Of a DNA stretch of 64,000 bases, positions 44,019-55,082 are shown piece after piece. Source of the DNA: Ephemerocybe angulata (Eukaryota; Basidiomycota; Agaricomycetes; Agaricales; Psathyrellaceae); the NCBI GenBank assembly GCA_013368325.1, contig JAACJK010000063.1:372001-436000 (forward strand), given 5' to 3'. Positions within the stretch are counted from its first letter, which is position 1, and every line of letters starts with the position of its first letter. Position numbers and translations under genes: made by a program. The notes under the pieces were generated by a model. That model searched no databases and was not told the origin of the DNA. It worked only from the letters and a program-made list of their open reading frames with translations.

Positions 44019-44725
44019 TTACTTCTTCCCTCCCTTCTTGCCCATCTGGCCTCGACCGCCCTTCTTCCCCCCGCTCTGATCCTTCTTCGCGTTCCCCTTG
44101 GCGGTAGCTTTTGTCGACCTCAGCACCTCACCAGGATGATGTCCAGCCCGCATGGTTACGACCAAGTCAACGATTGAGTTCTCGGTCAGCCCGCTATCCA
44201 CAAGCTTAGTCGTGTCCGACATCTCTTTTCCATCAAGATTCAGGTGCATATCTGCCACCGGGATTTTGGGATATCGTCCCTGGTGGAGGTTGTCCTTGAC
44301 GGATTTCCATGTGGCGACCTGGGCGTAGGCTGCAAACCGGTATGTACCGCCCGAGGGTTCCCTGATCTTGAACTGGACTAAGGTGTTGCGGCCTTGGAGC
44401 GCATCTTCGTATTCCTCCAAGGTACGGTGGTAGAGCATGAGGGCGTCGTATAAATGGTCTCTGGCTAGGATGGCCAAGTCTCCGCCATGCATGACGGAGT
44501 CACTGCGACCAAAAATGTCCAGTTCGTCGGCCTCGAACACAGGACCGCGCTCGCTGAGTTCGTAGGAGTCGAAGCCGCGTTCTTCGAAGAGGTTTGTAGA
44601 CTATATGTGACAACCTTTAATGTCATTATAGTATTAGTGAGGAAAGCACGCACTGCTGCTACCAGACCGCATTTCGACGCGAAGAGTATGGACGTAGCCA
44701 GTGTTGCGGTGAAAGGGAATCGCAT
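44019..44725 (-). CDS. Secreted ubiquitin-like-domain protein 1 with Lys/Gly-rich tail
   Basis: Two exons on the minus strand (44725-44654, 44600-44019) give 217 aa. Exon 1 encodes exactly a signal peptide (MRFPFTATLATSILFASKCG..). After NLFEERGFDSYELSERG and an amphipathic helix (YDALMLYHRTLEEYEDAL, about res. 75-92) comes a region (about res. 98-177) that follows ubiquitin strand by strand: VQFKIREPSGGTYRF for the first hairpin, WKSVKDNLHQ for the helix, IPVADMHLNLDGKEM for the I-P-..-L-I-F-A-G-K strand, and SIVDLVVTMRAG for the final strand. The last 40 residues are almost all Gly/Lys with some Ser, Ala and Gln. I know no named family with this layout. The function is unknown. The partner copy lies at 53897-54599. 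Confidence 0.8.
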
Positions 44726-44831
44726 TGCTGGGGAGTCGACGGCGGGGGAGTACTAGGCTTTAGATAAAGTTTGGTATTAAGTGGAGAGAGTGACCTTTAA
44801 ATATTAATAAGGACTGAATAGAATGCCTGGG

Positions 44832-44861
44832 TATCAGCGCCCTGGACCCACCTAACGCACT
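44832..44861 (-). promoter_or_regulatory. 30-nt promoter block shared with ubiquitin-like gene 2
   Basis: The reverse complement of this stretch is identical over 30 nt to 53763-53792. It lies 107-136 nt before ATG 44725; the other copy lies 105-134 nt before its ATG, in the same orientation relative to the gene. The surrounding promoter sequence is not obviously similar, so the block looks selected. Confidence 0.8.
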
Positions 44862-46050
44862 GTCGGTACAGTGACCCTACTCTCCTGTTACCCAAAATTT
44901 CATGCACCTACCCTTCCTACATCCAGTTATTGGAAATAAAACACACCGTATACACATATAATGTATACGAGGCATGAGAAATGGTTAAATGTGGGAGTAA
45001 TTCTCGGTTCAACGCCTTTTTATCTGTGTCTGAAAAATAGGCGCCCAAAACGAACATTCAAACCTGCCCTCAAGCATTCCAAGTAATGTATCTTTCTGAT
45101 ACTACCTGCGCGCACTACCCCCTGAGTATGCGATATACCGGTTGAATGTGCCGCGAGAAAGATATACCGACTACCTACATGGTCAATATACATGATCACA
45201 CAGCCGTGTGTGACCTCGAAATATCTGTCAGGCTCTACGTACGCGTGATATACAGTGATGCTATGTAGTATCTATATCAGACACCGCCTGTTACCTAGTC
45301 ATTCAACGCATACAGTCTCTGCAGTCTCTGACGCCGTGCCTTTTCTATAGACTAAAACAGACAGATGAGAGCCCGAGGCCCGATGTGCGCCTGCACTGGG
45401 TAGGCACCGCGGAGCTGAGTAGATATACAAGGAATTATTCTCGTGCGAGATACAGCTGTCGAGCTTGACAGTATCGTACTACTGAACATATACCGAGTGT
45501 GTCCCTTACCTTACTTTGTATGCGCCGTTGTTGGAGCTAAGACAGCGCCCGTCGTTTACGTTCGGGTAATTTGGGTAATTTGGGCGCATATATGCGCCCC
45601 TGATGGGCACCATGAGCTGGAAAAGGGAGGGTGTGGTGGGTATCGAGCCTTTCGGCATTATGTATGTGCTCCTCCCACTAAGTCGTAAGTTTACACAACA
45701 TGAATCCCGCGATATACATCTCTTTACAGTTTGTTCCAATGCTCATATCCATCTACTTCACCCTTCCAGACCGCCTCGGGGAACACAGTCCTTTTACTTC
45801 GGTACACAGGGTCACATCTGGATTGTCCCACAGATTTGAAACACTGTCCGCCTTTGATGCCAGCTACTTTGGTGATCGCGTTAACTCCTTGCATCAAAGC
45901 GTCGTGCGGAATATATGCTACCATGGTGTAGTTTCTGGGAAATAACTGGCCTGGTATAGTGACCCCAAGGAGACTCCGGTATAATATTGGCCCCAGCCTG
46001 AAGGTAGGGGTGCTTTCTAGAGTTTCCTTCCTCCTTGTCACGTCCACTGT
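44862..46050. other. Intergenic, no gene recognised; contains an 18-bp palindrome
   Basis: A perfect palindrome GGGCGCATATATGCGCCC is at 45582-45599, preceded by two GGGTAATTT direct repeats. The rest has only unsupported short frames. Confidence 0.5.
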
Positions 46051-46051
46051 G

Positions 46052-46099
46052 AGAGGTCACGCCTATAGCACGTGAAAGGTCACACCTAGCGTGACCTCT
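46052..46099. promoter_or_regulatory. GGTCAC inverted repeats in the PRP6 promoter
   Basis: AGAGGTCACGC (46052-46062) and its exact reverse complement GCGTGACCTCT (46089-46099) flank a third GGTCAC at about 46078-46083. They lie 64-111 nt before the PRP6 ATG. MPDU1 has comparable GGTCAC/GTGACC palindromes at a similar distance. Confidence 0.55.
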
Positions 46100-46162
46100 G
46101 CAGAACGCTCAGTCCTGAGTCGTTTGAACTTCAACCTCCAACACCGTCAATAATTGTCGAAG

Positions 46163-49100
46163 ATGGCGAGCGCGAAGGACAACAAGAATAAGCTGGCGTT
46201 CCTGTCAATGCCGGCGCCAGCGTCGTATGTCGCTGGTCTTGGTCGAGGGTACGTTTAAAATGACTTTTGACGCATGCATACAGGCTAGACAACTGACAAC
46301 TGTACAGCGCGAGCGGGTTTACTACCCGGTCTGATATCGGACCTGCTAGAGAGGGTCCCAGCGAAGAGGTTATAGCGTGCGTATTCCCCCACACATGCGT
46401 ATTTCTAGTGCTAAATTGGCCGGCATATATTGCAGTGAAGCCCGCGCAAAACGAGGCGAAGAGGCGGAAGTGGACCCTGAGCAGTTCCAAGATCCTGACA
46501 ACGAATATGGCCTTTTCGCCGGTATGACATATGAAGCGGACGATGAGGAGGCAGACAAGATCTACGAACAGGTTGACGAGGCGATGGATATGCGAAGGAA
46601 GGCGCGGAGGTGGGTTCAATGGTTAGTATTCGCATATGTTTAATAGATGCGCTGACTTCATCGTTTTTTCCCTATTTCCTCATCGCCATGCGACGAATAA
46701 CTTGCACTACTCGTCGACATTATCTTTGAACCTCACCGGCATACCTCGACTGACCCTTCACTCGACTTGTATGCGACCATTCCGGGTGCGCGGCTTGACT
46801 CGATGCATCGCCATCCTGTACCGATATCCAGAGAAGCTCGCGAACAAGAACTCCTCTCGCAACACCGCGCGGAACGCCCCAAAATCCAACAGCAATTCGC
46901 CGACCTCAAGCGCGGGCTGTCCCAAGTAACCGACGCCGAATGGGAGTCCATCCCGGAAGTCGGGAATCTGACTCGACGGAAGCGGCAGAGAGGTAACGAG
47001 CGAACGTACGTCGTGCCTGACAGCGTGATTGTGGGCGATAGAGGAAAGGGAGAGTATGAGAGTAGCTTGGATCCTATGCAGCAACAGGTGTGTCGAAAAC
47101 GGCTCTGGTTCGCTTCAATATGCTAATATATGCTAATGCTCTACTACAGAGTGGCGGCCTTGCTACCCCAGCAGACGGCGCTATGACGAATTTCGTCGAA
47201 ATCGGTCAAGCGAGAGACAAGATTCTGTCCCTGAAGCTCGACCAAGCCACCAACGGCTCCTCCTCGTCATCATCTGCGTTTGCCTCCGGCACTTCGACCT
47301 CCATCGACCCCAAGGGCTACCTCACCTCCCTCGATACGCACGCGTCGACCATTAAGTCCGAAGCTGAAATCGGCGATATCAAGCGCGCGAGGATGCTGTT
47401 CGACAGTCTCGTGAAGAGTAACCCGAAGCACGGACCTGGGTGGATTGCGGCAGCGTGTCTGGAGGAGCACGCGGGTCGGATGGTCGCTGCGAGGAAGATC
47501 ATCAAGAAGGGATGTGAGGAGTGCCCGAGGAGCGAGGACGTGTGGCTCGAGGCTGCTAGGTTACATGTGAGTCTTGATATATGCGGGTTTTTGGAGGTAC
47601 TGATCCGGTTCGTAGAACAACGATGATGCGAAGGTTATATTGGCGAACGCGGTGCAGCATGTTGGACAGAGCGTCAAGATTTGGCTCGCTGCTGCGGATT
47701 TGGAGCACGATGTAAAGGCGAAGAAGCGGGTACTTCGGAAAGGTGAGTTTGCCGTGCCTCGTGTTCGTCTGGCTTCTCATCTCTTTTAGCGCTCGAACAT
47801 ATCCCCACGTCGGTCAGGCTGTGGAAGGAGACTGTCAATCTCGAGTCGTCACCCTCGGACGCACGGATCCTTCTCGCACGAGCGGTCGAAGTGATACCCT
47901 CGTCTGTCGAGCTGTGGTTAGCGCTGGCGCGACTCGAGACCCCTGAGAAGGCGAAGGGTGTCCTGAACAAGGCGAGGAAGGCCGTTCCGACGAGCTGTGA
48001 AATCTGGATCGCGGCTGGGCGCTTACTCGAGCAGGAGGTGTCGAGAGGTGAGGTGAAGAAGGAAGAAGGGGTACAAGAGAGCGAGGAGGACAAGAAGAAG
48101 AGGGAGAAGATGTTGCTTGCGGTGGACAAGACGATCGAGACGGGTGTGAAGGAGCTCCGGAAGCACGGCGTTCTCCTCACACGCGAGCAGTGGATCACCC
48201 AGGCGGAGAAGTGCGAGGCGGAGGGATCGTTGAGGACGAGCGAGGCGATTGTGAAGGCGACGGTGTCGATCGGGTTGGACGATAATGGCGAGGAGTCGTC
48301 TGAGGATGAGAAGTATGATATTTGGGTGAGCGATGCGCAGGCGAGTGAGAGTAGGGGCTCTATTGGGACGGCGAGGGCGATATTTGCGTATGCGCTCAAG
48401 GTGTTCCCGCATCGGTCGTCGCTGTGGAGGTTGGCATCGGCCCTGGAGAAGGCGCATGGGACGCCGCAGTCGCTCATCGCGCTGCTCGAGACGGCGGTGT
48501 CGTACTGCCCCACGGCGGAAGTGCTGTGGTTGATGTTGGCGAAGGAGATGTGGGTTGGGTTGGGCGATGTAAGGGGAGCGAGAGGGGTGCTGGAGCGCGC
48601 GTTTGAGGCGAATAGTGAGAGTGAGAGTGTGTGGCTTGCGGCGGTGAAGCTTGAAAGTGAGAGTGGGGGCGAGAAGGGCGGGGAGGTTAATGTTGCGAGG
48701 GAGCTTTTGGGACGGGCGAGGAGTGTCGCTGGAACGCAGAGGGTGAGTCGTTGGTTATTCTCTTTCTCCTTCAGGCATTTGTCAACCATTCGGACGTTCA
48801 ACGCTTGGGCGCCTATTCTTGGTGTCCTGGCTTCATATTTACCGGAAGACGCCGGCTCTTCTCCTACATCTTTCAGTATTTCGTTTAAGTAGCCATTGGA
48901 ACTAACCACGTTATCATTTAGATCTGGATGAAATCGGCGGTCTTCGAACGTCAACAAGGAAACTACGACGTAGCTCTCTCTACCGTATCCGAAGCGATCA
49001 AGAAGTTCCCCAAGTTCGACAAGCTCTACATGATCCAAGGCCAGATCTACCACGAGCACAAGAAAAACATCCCTGCTGCACGTTCAGCATACGCAAACGG

Positions 49101-49743
49101 GCTGCGCGCCTCCCCCAAGTCGCCGACTCTATGGATACTCGCGTCGAGGTTGGAGGAGGCGGATGGGAAGAGCATCAAGGCGCGCTCGTTGTTGGAGAAG
49201 GGACGTCTTGCAAACCCCGGCGAAGAGCGGTTGTGGGCGGAAGCTGTGCGTGTCGAGGAGCGGGCGGGGGGAGGGGCTGGGAATGCGCAGGCGAAGGCGC
49301 TTCTCGCGAGGGCGTTGCAGGAGTGCCCTGCGAGTGGGCTGCTGTGGAGTATGGCGGTGTGGGCTGAACCCCGACCGGCGAGGAAGGGGCGGAGTGTGGA
49401 TGCGTTGAAGAAGAGTGCGGAGGATGGGAGGATTGTGTGTACGGTCGCCAGGCTGTTTTGGAGCGAGAGGAAAGTGGAGAAGGCGAGGGAGTGGTTTAAG
49501 AGGACGGTGAATGCAGAGGTTGGCGAGATTGGGAGGGGGTTGTGGGGCGATGGGTGGGGCTGGTGGTTGAAGTTCGAGAGGGCGTATGGGACGGAGGAGC
49601 ACAGGGAGATTGTGAGATCGCTCTGCGCGGCGGCGGAGCCAAGGTATGGGGAGGTGTGGGCTGCTGTTAGTAAGGATGACCGGAATCGGGGGTTAGGAAC
49701 GAGGGGCATATTGGAGTTGGTGGCGGATAAGTTGGAGACGTAG
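46163..49743 (+). CDS. PRP6: PRP6/PRPF6-type pre-mRNA splicing factor (U4/U6.U5 tri-snRNP)
   Basis: Eight exons (46163-46248, 46308-46376, 46436-46609, 46832-47087, 47150-47566, 47616-47742, 47790-48742, 48922-49743) give 967 aa; human PRPF6 is of similar size. The PRP1 N-terminal domain is clear: [53 protein letters not shown] and ERPKIQQQFADLKRGLS. From about residue 230 the protein is a long array of HAT/TPR-like helical repeats with the W..A..E/LE pattern (GPGWIAAACLEE, KIWLAAADLEHD, ELWLALARLETP, SLWRLASALEKA). The factor bridges U5 and U4/U6 snRNPs in the nucleus. A lysine/glutamate-rich insert (EVKKEEGVQESEEDKKK) is lineage-specific. Confidence 0.96.
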
Positions 49744-51959
49744 GCGCGAGGGCCGATAGGGTTCGGGCGTCTCTTTTTTGCGCGCCTGGCTGAGAATTCG
49801 GTGTGTAGAACAGTCTGATTGTTGAACTCAATATCGCTTTGTTTCATCTGAATACCTGAGGCTATAGATACATTCACAGAGTCGTACAATGTGCGTTCCA
49901 GCCCTCTTTCCCTCCTTTCGGTCGCCTCCGAGAGAAAACTGAATTGCACTCCACTTTTGGAGCGTGGCGTCGGTGAGTACATTCACGCTCACTATCGACG
50001 AACCGAGGCGGAGTTACATCGCCGCCTGCAGGACGAATAAGTGGATTTTACAATCGCTGCTCAGCGATTGGGCAATCTGAGGCGTCGAAACGTTTCAAGT
50101 CCCCACATGTGTGGCTTTCATGATCTCCCTTCGGCTGTGCGCTGATTGGTATGCCACAGAATTGCACGTTGAGGACTGCATACTTAGAAGCCGGCGTGTA
50201 GAGTGCCTGCCGATCCTCACACATGATCATTGAGCCCTGGACAGGGAAGGACGCGCTACCGACGCTCTAGACTACGATTAGTGCATGGTGGAATGATGCG
50301 CCCACTAGCTGCGTCGCGAGGAATATTTTGAGCGCCCGCCAATCCATAACTCGAGTTTTTCGACTGCGATGAGCGCACCTACCGGTGGGCGCTCAATTAT
50401 CCAGGGCAACGAATGTGTCCACTCAAACTTGGACAATCCTACTCACTGCAGGTTCGAACCGGCAATCAACAGTACTACTTCAATATCCAAGTTCAAAGAG
50501 GGGCGCAGGATTCCCCATAGTTCAAGATGAGATCGTCTTGGCGGGTGGGCTGAGCTACATGGATACGAGCCGTCATGCGTTCAAGGTAGGTGCGAAACGA
50601 TATCGGCCTGGCAGATATCTTAGCACATGTCATCGCCTATAGAATTGGAAAAGTGACTGCCACGGTTGGAAATTCACTGAGGAGCATCTTTCCTATACCT
50701 ACTTCAGCGGTCGGGGCCCGGAGAGCTACCCTCCTCCTGATGGTGAAGGCGAAGGTGGTAATGACGGTGATAATGAGTCGGAAGAGTCGGTAGTATAGAG
50801 TTCATTTAGGATACCAATACAAATGGCGGTCCCGTGGACTTCGATAACTTCGATTCAGCCCCTCGATGATCACACCTTCCACAGCCTATCCGGATGGTTC
50901 TATATAGCACTTCGGGCTGGTAAAAACGCGGGATACCATGCGGTTTAAAGATCGTTTGGCGTTTCTATGGTGAATGGGAAGATGTATGATATTTGGCCAG
51001 GCAGTATGCTGACTGTTATTCTGCCAGAGCGAATGCGAATGCTTTGAGTTATTGTGATACCGGGACATTGTGAACGGGAGTGTAGGTGCCCATGTGGAGC
51101 AAGGAGGTGCTGGGTTAAGTTTAACTCCTGTTTGAAATTCATACCTGATGCATGGAGGCAAAGTCCAGCACGTTCCCGTGGAATGTATACCGAGATCTGT
51201 CAGCAGCGGCAACGAGGAGTAATAACCTTTGAGCCGGTTTGCCAATACACGGCGAGCGAGAACATGCTTCGTAAGTAGTGGTTACACGGACACAACTTGA
51301 AGGCCGCAGCTACTGGTCCAAATAAGAGTTCGACTGTAGAATAATTAAGAGGTTAGTGCGAGGTGATATCTGGTAGGAAGGAGGTAAATAGTAGGGCCTG
51401 GTAACTTCGGGTCAATATATACTATTCAATCTGCTGTGAGGTCAGCGTACCATACACCGGTCGTCTGTAATAACTGCATCCATTCTGGGGCACCTCGAGG
51501 TAGATGAGGGGCACCAGAAGAAGGAAGGATGCCCTCGTTCCTATGCTCTTGATCGAGCCCCTGCTGCGGTCTGCGAATCTTTCATCGCAGTATCGCCATT
51601 GATCCAAGTCCTTCTGAACCCCTTTGCCTCAATACGGGTGTGACCGGCGGCTGCGTGCCATTCTTTGCCAATTTTCACCAAGGCTGTACATTTAACCTCT
51701 ACCATCCCTCGATCTTATGCCTCGAGGGCAAACTCGCCGGGAATTGGGGTGCATCTTACGATATTTAACTCTCGACTTTGGGCGAAGGGTTGTAACTTAT
51801 TGGGACGACTTGCGGCACTCCTTCCTCGCGGTCCTTTTCCCACTCAAAGTTCTCCCCAAACTCCTACAATTTATCTATTGCATCGGTACGTTTAACTCCT
51901 TTGTCGACTGGCCAAGCCCTTAACCTGAGACCTTGTAGTCGACTGTCTTCACTTCTACG
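49744..51959. other. Intergenic, no gene recognised
   Basis: Over 2 kb with only short unsupported frames. A GGTTCGAACC stretch near 50450 resembles a tRNA B-box but has no tRNA fold around it. Confidence 0.5.
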
Positions 51960-52940
51960 ATGGCTCTCGCACCCACCCCGCAATTTCCAGGAGGTGGGAA
52001 CATATCGTTTGATCGGCGCCCCGGCATCCAAAGAATCGATCAAGGGAGCCTCCTTCGTATTCTACAACTATCAACCTCTATCCCAGCCGACGACCCTATT
52101 GAAGGCATACAGGCCTCGCTTCCACGAGGATATCTCGGTCTCGCATGGAGGTCCCTGAACGGGTTCATGGTTGGGGAGCCATCTCTTTGGACGACAATCG
52201 TCATCACTCCCGACCGCCCATTCTCCAGCCTGAGACTGGTCGACTCTCCCTTGGCGAGCTACCTTCTTCGCTCAAACGGTAGACCACTCTTCGTTTATCT
52301 CCTCCCCGGATCGGTAGAGGGCGAGGCGCGTCATAGGATGGAGCGTGAGCAGGCCACTGCGGCTCTGTTGGCAGACGTCATTGAGAAGGACGGCCACAGA
52401 ATCCAAGCGCTAGTCGTTTGCACGCGCTGGAAATCATCACTGCTACGGGTTGGATGTATTATGGACCCTCAACGACTCCCGAAGCTACACCGGCTGGTCA
52501 TCAAGTCCACAATTGACGACGTTGGCCCACCCGACATTACTCTCCCAGCCACGTTTCACGACACACTTTCGACCCTCTTCGCCCTTTCTATTAACGCCGT
52601 GAATCTCTTCGACTTCTTAACATCCACAGAACGTCCACAAGATATCCTTGGGCTTCTTACCTCCCTCAAGATTACCGACCTACGTCCAGGAGCTGCTGGA
52701 TTCCCCGAAGACGGCCTGTCGATGATCATAGGTTTCATCGACTCACTCTTGTATCTTGCAGTCCTCGAGTTCGACGACTTCCAGATGGCGGAGAGACACC
52801 TTGGAATTTATGGACGTGTACCTCCCCGGGCCTCAGCCCCAACACAGGTTCAAACCTTGGAGGTTAAGAGTACGAGTCCATCGGCCCGATCCTTTCTCTC
52901 GCACCACGTCTCCCCCAGGTTCCTAATTGTAGAGCCTTGA
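51960..52940 (+). CDS. F-box/LRR-like protein of the basidiomycete-expanded type
   Basis: An intronless 326-aa frame. The N-terminal part contains a degenerate F-box-like helix region and the pattern LGLAWRSLNGFMVGEPSLWTTIVITPD. This corresponds to the V-C-R-x-W-x-x-x-A-x-x-x-P-x-L-W-x-x-I stretch that follows the F-box in the large mushroom F-box family. The rest is leucine-rich (LPKLHRLVIKS, LLTSLKITDL, LLYLAVLEFDD), consistent with irregular LRRs. Family members usually exceed 450 aa, so this copy may be C-terminally truncated. These proteins are presumed substrate adaptors of SCF ubiquitin ligases; the target is unknown. Confidence 0.6.
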   Translation: MALAPTPQFPGGGNISFDRRPGIQRIDQGSLLRILQLSTSIPADDPIEGIQASLPRGYLGLAWRSLNGFMVGEPSLWTTIVITPDRPFSSLRLVDSPLASYLLRSNGRPLFVYLLPGSVEGEARHRMEREQATAALLADVIEKDGHRIQALVVCTRWKSSLLRVGCIMDPQRLPKLHRLVIKSTIDDVGPPDITLPATFHDTLSTLFALSINAVNLFDFLTSTERPQDILGLLTSLKITDLRPGAAGFPEDGLSMIIGFIDSLLYLAVLEFDDFQMAERHLGIYGRVPPRASAPTQVQTLEVKSTSPSARSFLSHHVSPRFLIVEP

Positions 52941-53762
52941 TCTTCCACTCCAATATGCAATCTGCCTTCCTTTGATACGTTTCCATTTTCACTAGCACAG
53001 TCAACCTATGAGACGTTTCTACAGCTTGTCTGGCTCTACTTTCCGATGGTTTTCTCATGTTTCCTCGTGAATAGCTTACCAGCTCAGTATGATATATACC
53101 CATAGGCCTCATGTCCTAGCCGGATCGATGTCTCCTTCTGCCTTATATATGATACTTGTTAGATTGTATGTCTCTTTTCGTGTCCAGCCCACCGTTACAT
53201 CAATTACCTTTCTCGCACTTCTCAACTGTCACTTACTCGTAGTCACACTATGTATACTCGCATACCGCTTCCTCGCTACTCAGTCTTTTTTTCAACATTT
53301 CCTTTCCTCTTTTCTCCCAGTCCAGTCTGAATGTCGTTCCGTCCTATATGACGAGTAGACCTTGCAGTACAGGCGGGAACGTAGACTGGAGGGCCGGTTT
53401 GTTCGTCAAGTAACGTTCGGTTCACAGAAGAGGATTTAAGATATAAGATGGTTGAATATCGTGTCGGACGTTATAGAGCCAGTTTCTAGTATGTGACACG
53501 CGAAGAAGTTGGCTTGTGCGAGTTCGGGCTAGAACGAGATAAGCAACTTACACCTCACTTTAAACTCCTGTAGAGTTCTTGTTAAGGTCGACATTTTCGC
53601 TGATATTGGGTGCCAGTTTTCACCCACGGAGGAAGCGGACTTGACCTCATGTATGCGCGATGTCATTGTGTGTGTATATGGTGGGCATGGGCTCAGATAT
53701 TTGAATTTGTGAAAGCCCGGCACAGCAAGCTTGGGTAACAGACGAGTCAAGCAGCGTGCAAG
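52941..53762. other. Intergenic, no gene recognised
   Basis: Pyrimidine-rich sequence near 53130-53350 gives hydrophobic frames but no splice or domain support. Confidence 0.45.
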
Positions 53763-53792
53763 AGTGCGTTAGGTGGGTCCAGGGCGCTGATA
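53763..53792 (+). promoter_or_regulatory. 30-nt promoter block shared with ubiquitin-like gene 1
   Basis: Core AGTGCGTTAGGTGGGTCCAG continues to GGCGCTGATA. It is identical to the reverse complement of 44832-44861 and placed 105-134 nt before ATG 53897. Confidence 0.8.
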
Positions 53793-53896
53793 TAGAGTGT
53801 TAGATTCAGTTTTAACCATTTATAAATCTTGTATGAATCTAACTGACCTTCCCCACGCAACCCGATACTTCCATTCTCCCTCTCCACTTCCAAGAA

Positions 53897-54599
53897 ATGA
53901 GACTCTTATCCACTTCCACAATCGCTACACTCATTCTGGTAGGGGCAAGATGTGTCTTATCAGCAGTGCGTTCTCTCCTTGTGTATGGAGCTACTCGAGT
54001 ATACTTAACGCTGTAACGGTCAGGACGCCAACCTGTATGAGGAACGCAGCCTGGATGATTATGAACTCAGCGGGCGGGAAGCGTTTCTTGACAACGGCAA
54101 AGCGGGCCTGTTCGTTCGCGGCGACTCCATCATGGATGGTGCACACCTGTCCATTTCATCCAGGGACCCCATGCACGATGCCCTCATGACATATCAGCGT
54201 GCCCTAGAGGAATATGAGGACGACATACAAACTCGCCAAGTTGGCCCTCTAATCAGCTTCAAAATCAAGACCCCTATGGGTGACGAATACACATACAGAG
54301 CCTACGTCAGAGCGACAAGATGGAAATATATCAAGGACAAGCTACACCGCAGACGTTATCCTCAGATACCAATGGCAGACATGCACGTAAACTTTGCTGG
54401 CAAGGAGATGTTGGACGAGTCTATCCTTGCAGATGATGGGCTATATGAAGGCGCAATCGTCAACTTGGTCGTGACCATGCGAACCGGATTCAAGCCTGGT
54501 GAGAGACTGAGATCCACGGGGGGTGCGAAGAAGGGGGGTGGCCAGGTAAAAGGAGGGAAGGCAGGCAAGAAGGTCGATATGAAGGGAGGGAAGAAGTAG
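53897..54599 (+). CDS. Secreted ubiquitin-like-domain protein 2 with Lys/Gly-rich tail
   Basis: Two exons (53897-53965, 54024-54599) give 214 aa. Exon 1 is exactly a 23-residue signal peptide. Residues 24-45 (NLYEERSLDDYELSGRE) match paralogue 1, then an amphipathic helix (HDALMTYQRALEEYEDD, res. 74-90). Residues 100-177 resemble ubiquitin: ISFKIKTPMGDEYTY (first hairpin), WKYIKDKLHRR (helix, keeping the positions of ubiquitin Lys27 and Lys29), IPMADMHVNFAGKEMLDESI (matching I-P..LIFAGKQLEDGRTL, including the Lys48 position) and AIVNLVVTMRTG (final strand, RTG where ubiquitin has RGG). The domain is 78 residues against 76 in ubiquitin. The tail is Gly/Lys-rich and ends KGGKK. The similarity was judged by eye; function unknown. 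Confidence 0.82.
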
Positions 54600-55082
54600 A
54601 CGATTGAAACTACCTACGGGTCTTATATATTTACAACACCTTTCGGTGCCGTTTAACCTGGAATGTGGAGAGCATTATTATTGGACTTTGAGTGGCTATT
54701 GCGTCCCAATAAGGGATAATATGATCTTCCTTCCGTAGCTAGACCGTCTTTATCGAACTCATAGTGGCGGGGTTATATGTCATCTCCGTGTCACAGCGAA
54801 ATCTCGAAGCTGAAGAATGTTCCGAGGGACTTGTAGCAGCTGAGCCGCAGCAAGCACCCTAGAGCATTGCCGAGGAGGAAAATTTGCGAAGTCGGTAAAT
54901 CGACTGCCCGGTGTTCCAGACGAATGTCGAAATAAGACATCGGGAAATTGGGTCTGTCGGGTGTACTGAAGCTAGAAGGAGGACAACTTCAATCAGGCTG
55001 GCAAACGACGATAAAGATATGTATGGATGACTCTGAGCGGCGGTAATCTTGAAACAGGTGTGCGATCGTAATGAGGTACTAG
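54600..55082. other. Convergent intergenic region
   Basis: 3' flanks of the ubiquitin-like gene 2 and the MFS transporter. Nothing recognised. Confidence 0.5.

Noticed and set aside
47674..49982. Long minus-strand ORFs (461 and 311 aa) opposite PRP6
   Set aside because: They mirror the GC-rich, biased codons of the PRP6 exons on the + strand and contain no domain. PRP6 itself is unmistakable.
50440..50465. tRNA-like B-box (GGTTCGAACC)
   Set aside because: No acceptor, D or anticodon stem can be drawn around it.
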